Shown piece after piece: positions 7,526-11,029 of a stretch of 11,029 bases of DNA. The position numbers were made by a program, and so were the translations under genes. Below the pieces are notes generated by a model. That model ran no database searches. It was not told the origin of the DNA and saw only the letters and a list, made by a program, of their open reading frames with translations. The stretch comes from Phoronis pallida (lineage: Eukaryota > Phoronida > Phoronidae), in assembly GCA_028565715.1 (NCBI GenBank), contig JAOXYC010218461.1, forward strand, positions 1 through 11,029, in the 5' to 3' direction. Numbering within the stretch: position 1 is the first letter of the stretch; each line of letters opens with the position of its first letter.

Positions 7526-8397
7526 AGGCAACATTTTTCATTTAATTTACATCAAACTGACACGCACAAGTGACCGTTTTATGAATAACAGTTCTATAAC
7601 TGTTAAGGAAGATTGAACACGCTTGACTTCCGGTTATTTTATATTACTTTTTGCCAAGTTCTGCTGTTTTCCTGTTTTGAATGTGAAGAGCTGAGAAGAT
7701 AAGAAACCTAGCCACCAATAAAGAATACTGTAAGCAAAAAAGAAACTTTTATGTGAAAAATCTGCAAGCACAACCCCAGGACCATCTCAGATCTCAAGGA
7801 AACAAACACCAGGGAAACCCAAACGTTTAAGCTCGGATTTCTCTGGTGATATCAGGGTCGTTAATAACTTCGCTCTCAAAATGCAAGTTACATGCCACCA
7901 GCGGGACGTATCCCATCTACTAGAGCCAGATTTTAAAAAGACCTCTAGAAATCTAATGTCAGGCATTTTTGGTTACAAATATGCCAACTATGCAGTTTAC
8001 ATAATTAAGGTATGTCGATTACAAAAATGGTGGATGCCAACCTGAAAACGTTTCCTAATTTGCATAAATTAAAAATAGCGGACATTTTTTCTATATTCGT
8101 ATTTTTGTCGCTATTATGTTGGATAAATGGCCGCCATTTTCAACATGGCGGCTTCTAGGTCATGGTTTTGTCAGCTCTTCGCAATGACGGTCTGGTAAAT
8201 TTGTGTATAAAATACTACAAGATAGATGCATAATTCACATCAATTAATGATGGCTGACACGATGGCGTACAAAATTAGTAGCCGAGTTTATAAAAAGACG
8301 TTTTAATAATTAGCGGGTGTGGTGTTAAAGTAGAAATAACGATAATTATGTTTCTATGTATTGGCGAATTTAATTCATTTCAATTTAATTCCACATC
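7526..8397. other. Long non-coding stretch with a GCCGCCAT hairpin
   Basis: No gene seen. It contains a perfect hairpin, GCCGCCAT (8130-8137) with ATGGCGGC (8145-8152) and a 7-nt loop, both halves matching the YY1-type CCAT/ATGGCGGC motif. CAACCTGAAAACGTTT (about 8040-8055) is an exact inverse of AAACGTTTTCAGGTTG near 4910, and GCATAAATT follows it, so this region may contain another fragment of the repeat family seen at 764-962 and 4622-4836. Confidence 0.4.
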
Positions 8398-8502
8398 AAT
8401 AGTGCCTCAAACTCAGCGTACATATTTGTGCTTATTAAGTCTCGGTCAGAGAATAGTGCCTCAAACTCAGCGTACATATTTGTGCTTATTAAGTCTCGGT
8501 CA
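8398..8502 (+). repeat. Precise 54-bp tandem duplication
   Basis: Two 51-bp copies (8398-8448 and 8452-8502) appear identical base for base, with a 3-nt linker GAG. The copies start AATAGTGCCTCAAACTCAGC and end AAGTCTCGGTCA. The period of 54 is a multiple of three, so the plus-strand frame shows an 18-residue repeat (IVPQTQRTYLCLLSLG plus two). There is no other sign of coding. Complete identity suggests a recent event. Confidence 0.95.
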
Positions 8503-8696
8503 CTCTGACAACATTATTCTTACCACTTTGGCAACCACTTTGTACACGCTGCTTAATACATTTTTGTGTTAATTTGCACATCCCATCTGATAGGTTCCGG
8601 TCAATTTTGAATCGCTATAAGCGCAATGATAATAAAGGCGTCCTTTTACAAAAAAAAGAAATGAGTTCAAATCCTGACTAAGGCTGACTTCCAACT
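8503..8696. other. Short non-coding spacer before the Penelope-like element
   Basis: No gene or repeat recognised. It contains an A-rich stretch (ACAAAAAAAAGAAATG, about 8648-8663) shortly before the first copy of the 12-bp flanking duplication of the next element. Confidence 0.35.
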
Positions 8697-8708
8697 AGAC
8701 TCAGATAT
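8697..8708 (+). repeat. Left target-site duplication candidate
   Basis: AGACTCAGATAT occurs exactly here and at 9547-9558, immediately outside the inverted-arm element, in direct orientation. Twelve bases is within the range of retroelement target-site duplications. The right copy shares one base (9547) with the end of the right arm. Confidence 0.65.
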
Positions 8709-8743
8709 ATCACTAAATAGATTCATTCGACTGGTAGCATATT

Positions 8744-8965
8744 TGAAATAAATGTTCTTGTATCCTAGTCAGGTAGTTAATCACGTTTTTAATATTTTCA
8801 CCTTCCTGGTCTGAAGGCGTTCTCAGAAATTGCGGATTCTGTCAGACTGCGCATGTGAGCTAGCGCCGATTCTTGGGCGTAGGAATATATCAGGCTGTCG
8901 TATCACAATATTGTACATGTCAGATAGATGAAATTGCCCAATCTCACGATTCATAGCACGATCTC
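8744..8965 (-). repeat. Left inverted pLTR arm
   Basis: Reverse complement of 9326-9547. On the minus strand it encodes the C-terminal end of the element protein without the stop seen in the other arm: RDRAMNREIGQFHL, SDMYNIVIRQPDIFL, closing at a TGA near the hammerhead-like core. Positions 8832-8896 (65 bp) are identical to 9395-9459. At 8897 the codon is CAG where the right arm has TAG. Confidence 0.9.
8796..8826 (-). ncRNA. Degenerate hammerhead-like core in left arm
   Basis: Inverse-strand counterpart of 9465-9495. CTGAGAA (inverse of 8820-8826) replaces CTGAGGA. The stem is shortened (CCTTC/GAAGG), GAAA is at 8796-8799, and the cleavage-site equivalent is GTG, which is not a permitted triplet. 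This copy should be inactive even if the other is not. Confidence 0.3.
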
Positions 8966-9396
8966 ACATATGTCCAAGGTATTTCAGAACAGTTACGACG
9001 TGTGTTTGGTAGTTATGATATTCGCACAGCGTTTAAACCCGTCTCTACTTTAAGGCATTCATTAGTTCATCCCAAAGACAAGCGTATAATATTTTGGACA
9101 ATACAGGTGTGGTTTATAAAATCCCTTGTTCAAATTGTGACAAATTCTACATGGGACCCGCTCACAAGATCGTGCATCTCAACATGTGTTTCATAAGAAT
9201 GCTGTCACTGATCATAGTGGCATGCATAATCACATCATTGATTGGGACAATACTCAAATATTGGACCATGATAACAATTGTGAAACTAGATGGATCAGAG
9301 AAAGTCTAATATATTAAACAAGCTAGAGATCGTGCTATGAATCGAGAGATTTGGCAATTTCTGCTATCTGACATGTACAATATTGTGATACGATAG
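8966..9396 (+). pseudogene. C-terminal RT tail and GIY-YIG endonuclease of a Penelope-like element
   Basis: Plus-strand remnant in three phases. The first reads YVQGISEQLRRVFGSYDIRT, then STLRHSLVHPKDKR, a conserved linker between RT thumb and endonuclease in these elements. After a frameshift near 9090 it reads LDNTGVVYKIPCSNCDKFYM plus G: GVVY is the GIY box and YMG the YIG box, with the Cys pair typical of the Penelope-type subclass. A second shift near 9165 leads to NAVTDHSGMHNHIIDWDN, then ETRWIRESLIY and TAA (9315-9317). A further phase continues ARDRAMNREIWQFLLSDMYN to TAG (9394-9396) inside the right arm. The reverse-transcriptase palm and fingers are absent. In intact elements the protein primes reverse transcription at an endonuclease nick; none of that can occur here. 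Confidence 0.8.
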
Positions 9397-9547
9397 CCTG
9401 ATATATTCCTACGCCCAAGAATCGGCGCTAGCTCACATGCGCAGTCTGACAGAATCCGCCATTTCTGAGGACGCCTTCCTACCAGGAAGGTGAAACCATT
9501 AAAAACGTAAGTAACTGCCCGACTAGGATACAAGAACATTTATTTCA
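9326..9547 (+). repeat. Right inverted pLTR arm (3' end of the element)
   Basis: Forward-oriented 3' end of the element, complementary to 8744-8965. It contains the last codons of the protein, a stop (9394-9396) created by a C-to-T difference from the left arm, the hammerhead-like core (9465-9495) and the terminal CAAGAACATTTATTTCA, which abuts the right flanking duplication at 9547-9558. Confidence 0.9.
9465..9495 (+). ncRNA. Hammerhead-ribozyme-like core in right arm
   Basis: CTGAGGA (9465-9471) fits the hammerhead box CUGANGA. It is followed by a stem-loop with arms CCTTCC and GGAAGG around TACCA, then GAAA (9492-9495), C, and about ten bases later a GTA, a permissible cleavage triplet. 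Hammerheads are known in the terminal repeats of Penelope-like elements. Weak points: stem II is slightly out of register at its base, and I could not build a convincing stem I. The motif is probably a degenerate descendant. Confidence 0.4.
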
Positions 9548-9558
9548 GACTCAGATAT
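9547..9558 (+). repeat. Right target-site duplication candidate
   Basis: Exact second copy of AGACTCAGATAT (left copy 8697-8708), directly after the end of the right arm. Confidence 0.65.
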
Positions 9559-10085
9559 GATGATGCGCGGATCTTCAGGAGTGTGCCGCAATCGGCTGTT
9601 TAGGTAATCGGAAGTTGAGAATTGTAAAGCTATTCGAATAATGAAGCGCCATATAAGCACTTGGCAAAATATGAGCGAGATGTACCGAAGAATATCTCTT
9701 TGAGAATATTTAAGAAAAACATGTCAATTACAAAGAAGTACAGTAAAATTCGTATTGGATATTAGAAGAGTCAAATGTTTGACACATTTTATCAACTCAT
9801 TGACACCACTGTAGGTGTTTGCAGGTTGACTTGTTAAGGCAGGAAAGACTCCCAGAAATTCTGACACGTCGGTTATTGTGCTTATTGCCACAGTGTTTTC
9901 CCGGACAGGATTTGGGACACAAAATACAACATATTATCCGTACATCCAACCACAGAATCGTGCTGGAATTGGATCATGGAGTCCAGTAATGAAGGTGCCC
10001 TGGTACTCAGACTCACACTTTTTAAAAATCCATTAGCCTGTTCGCCTTATATTCCTAATCAAGATCCTATGCACGATATGACAAC
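9559..10085. other. Non-coding stretch, nothing recognised
   Basis: No known repeat, RNA gene or coding frame was recognised between the Penelope-like element and the frames beginning near 10086. Composition is moderately AT-rich and there are no long inverted repeats. Confidence 0.35.
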
Positions 10086-10412
10086 CTAAAAATGTTGCCT
10101 TGGGGACAGAACGAGCAACCCAGCTATGTGTTGAAGGGTCGACTTCTCAACACATACCTGAAGAGATGGCATTTTCTCATCAAATTTGTAAAATACATCA
10201 TCCTGGCATTCATATTTCTTAGAAATGACGCAGTTCTCAAACTGCCTGTACCATTTGCAAAACTTCTGGCAAATGCTCTTACTGAGAGGAAGAACAGTAA
10301 AAGAAGTCTTAGCTGCATGTCTAAGTTGTCGGTAAAGGATTTCACAAAATCTCGTTAACGAAATCTCTCGCTGCTCTTGAAATACATGTACCATGAAGCA
10401 GTGGTATACCAA
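10086..10412 (-). other. Unassigned open frame region (both strands)
   Basis: The minus strand is open for 108 codons, the longest uninterrupted frame in this part, with a Cys- and Lys-rich product containing LTRFCEILYRQLRHAAKTSF and ICQKFCKWYRQFENCVISKK. The plus strand over the same bases is open for 88 codons. I recognise neither. The minus frame looks more like protein (charged, mixed composition, spaced Cys), but two long overlapping frames can arise by chance. It could be a fragment of a mobile-element ORF preceding the LINE. I do not assign a product. Confidence 0.25.
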
Positions 10413-10460
10413 ACTTTAAGAATGGCTCCAAGAAAGTCGTGCAAACCACTACCTTATTAG

Positions 10461-11029
10461 ATGAGACTAATGTCACAGAAAGGGAAAGGGTCACTCAAAC
10501 GTCTAGTTCCAACTCTATCAGACATCAACATCGACTTTGAGTCTTACGCACCAGTAACTTATGATGAGATTTTGAAATTAATCTCATCCTCAAAACCCAC
10601 AACAGCACCCTCTGATCCTATACCTGCGCATATTTTTGTGCAACTCAACGACCTCCTGTCTAAAACAGTCAAAGAACTCATTAACCTGTCTCTAGCTAGC
10701 GGAGTATTTTCTGATGCTTTCAAGCACGCAAACTTAAAACCAATTATCAAGAAACCTGGTCTTGACCCTGAAACCATGAAAAATTATCGTCCCATCTCCA
10801 ACCGTCCATTTCTTTCAAAGCTCTTGGAACGAGTTGTTGCTGCCCGTTTGAACGACTATCTCTCAGCAAATAGTCTCCGTGATAAAAATGCAATCTGCAT
10901 ATAAGAAGTTCCACTGCACTGAAACTGCCTTGGTTCGAATTCACAACGACACTATTTCTCAAATTGATTCCAAACAAGCTGTCTTTTTAGTCTTGTTGGA
11001 TCTCTCAGCAGCTTTCGATACGATTGATC
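10461..11029 (+). pseudogene. CR1/L2-type LINE reverse transcriptase, partial
   Basis: N-terminal part of a non-LTR retrotransposon reverse transcriptase, cut by the window's right edge. Visible blocks in order: ESYAPVTYDEILKLISSSKP, SDPIPAHIF, SGVFSDAFKHANLKPIIKKP (block 1-2 region), NYRPISNRPFLSKLLERVV (the RPIS block), then, after a frameshift, [20 protein letters not shown] and [14 protein letters not shown], which holds the first catalytic Asp of motif A. The frameshift lies at an A5 run (10881-10885), where one extra A makes the first frame stop at a TAA near 10902. The block spellings fit the CR1/L2 group of LINEs. The endonuclease domain is not visible upstream, so the copy is probably 5'-truncated or rearranged around 10440. 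Confidence 0.88.

Larger units (their letters stand above)
8709..9546 (+). mobile_element. Penelope-like retroelement, 5'-truncated, inverted pLTRs
   Basis: An 838-bp element framed by a 12-bp direct repeat. Order: a 35-bp left extension (8709-8743), an inverted copy of the 3' end (8744-8965), 360 bp encoding the end of the RT-GIY-YIG protein (8966-9325), and the 3' end in forward orientation (9326-9547). The arms are both 222 bp with no net indel and 15 mismatches (207/222, hand count). From what is known of Penelope-like elements, C-terminal GIY-YIG endonucleases, terminal repeats that may be direct or inverted, a short extension of about 34 bp at one end, 5' truncation and hammerhead ribozymes in the repeats all fit. 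It is non-functional: the RT is missing and the remaining frame is broken. Confidence 0.8.

Noticed and set aside
8398-8502. CRISPR-like repeat
   Set aside because: Only two copies with a 3-nt linker and no spacers, in a eukaryotic sequence.
8348-8572. 74-codon frame with an 18-residue internal repeat
   Set aside because: The peptide repeat is a by-product of the 54-bp DNA duplication, and no other coding evidence is present.
9306-9539. 77-codon minus-strand frame over the right arm
   Set aside because: Antisense reading of the Penelope-like 3' end. The plus strand carries the recognisable MNRE...SDMYN sequence.

Overview
The window reads as repeat-rich, intergenic or intronic DNA of an invertebrate animal. 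Nothing looks prokaryotic: there are no operons or ribosome binding sites, open frames are short and broken, and there are several eukaryotic retroelements, a tRNA-derived SINE and splice-like junctions. A marine invertebrate is likely. I lean towards a cnidarian such as a stony coral, because the large decayed protein at 1405-4110 and the repeats at 18-170 and 502-650 resemble sequences I remember as multicopy in such genomes. That is recall, not a search.

Layout from left to right. Positions 18-650 hold two diverged copies of a repeat, each with a CRE-like palindrome followed by a second hairpin whose sequence differs between copies. Positions 764-4836 may be one old mobile unit: diverged inverted arms (764-962 and 4622-4836) lie almost symmetrically around a minus-strand pseudogene (about 4110 to 1405). 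Its frames carry HEEADTR, VDTDV, FHAFTGSDTT and a C-terminal CXC-like cysteine cluster. It has at least four in-frame stops, about six frameshifts and probable internal deletions. A SINE inserted antisense to the window (2073-2365) interrupts it inside the DTDV region. Positions 4837-5958 are AT-rich with short inverted repeats.

Positions 5959-6133 (plus) and 6577-6759 (minus) look like isolated exons of host genes I cannot name. They are separated by a 3-copy minisatellite. Positions 6760-8397 are non-coding, with hairpins built on AAAATGGCGGC. A precise 54-bp tandem duplication lies at 8398-8502.

Positions 8697-9558 hold the best-defined element: a 5'-truncated Penelope-like element. It has a frameshifted reverse-transcriptase tail plus GIY-YIG endonuclease fragment, bracketed by two 222-bp inverted arms (207 of 222 positions identical by hand count). 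There is a 35-bp extension on the left only and a 12-bp direct repeat outside. Each arm carries a hammerhead-ribozyme-like core. Positions 9559-10440 are mostly unassigned. Positions 10461-11029 are the start of a CR1/L2-type LINE reverse transcriptase that runs off the right edge and has one frameshift.

No functional host pathway is complete here. The biology is layered mobile-element history: an inverted-repeat-flanked multicopy gene, a SINE inside it, and a Penelope-like insertion and a LINE further right.
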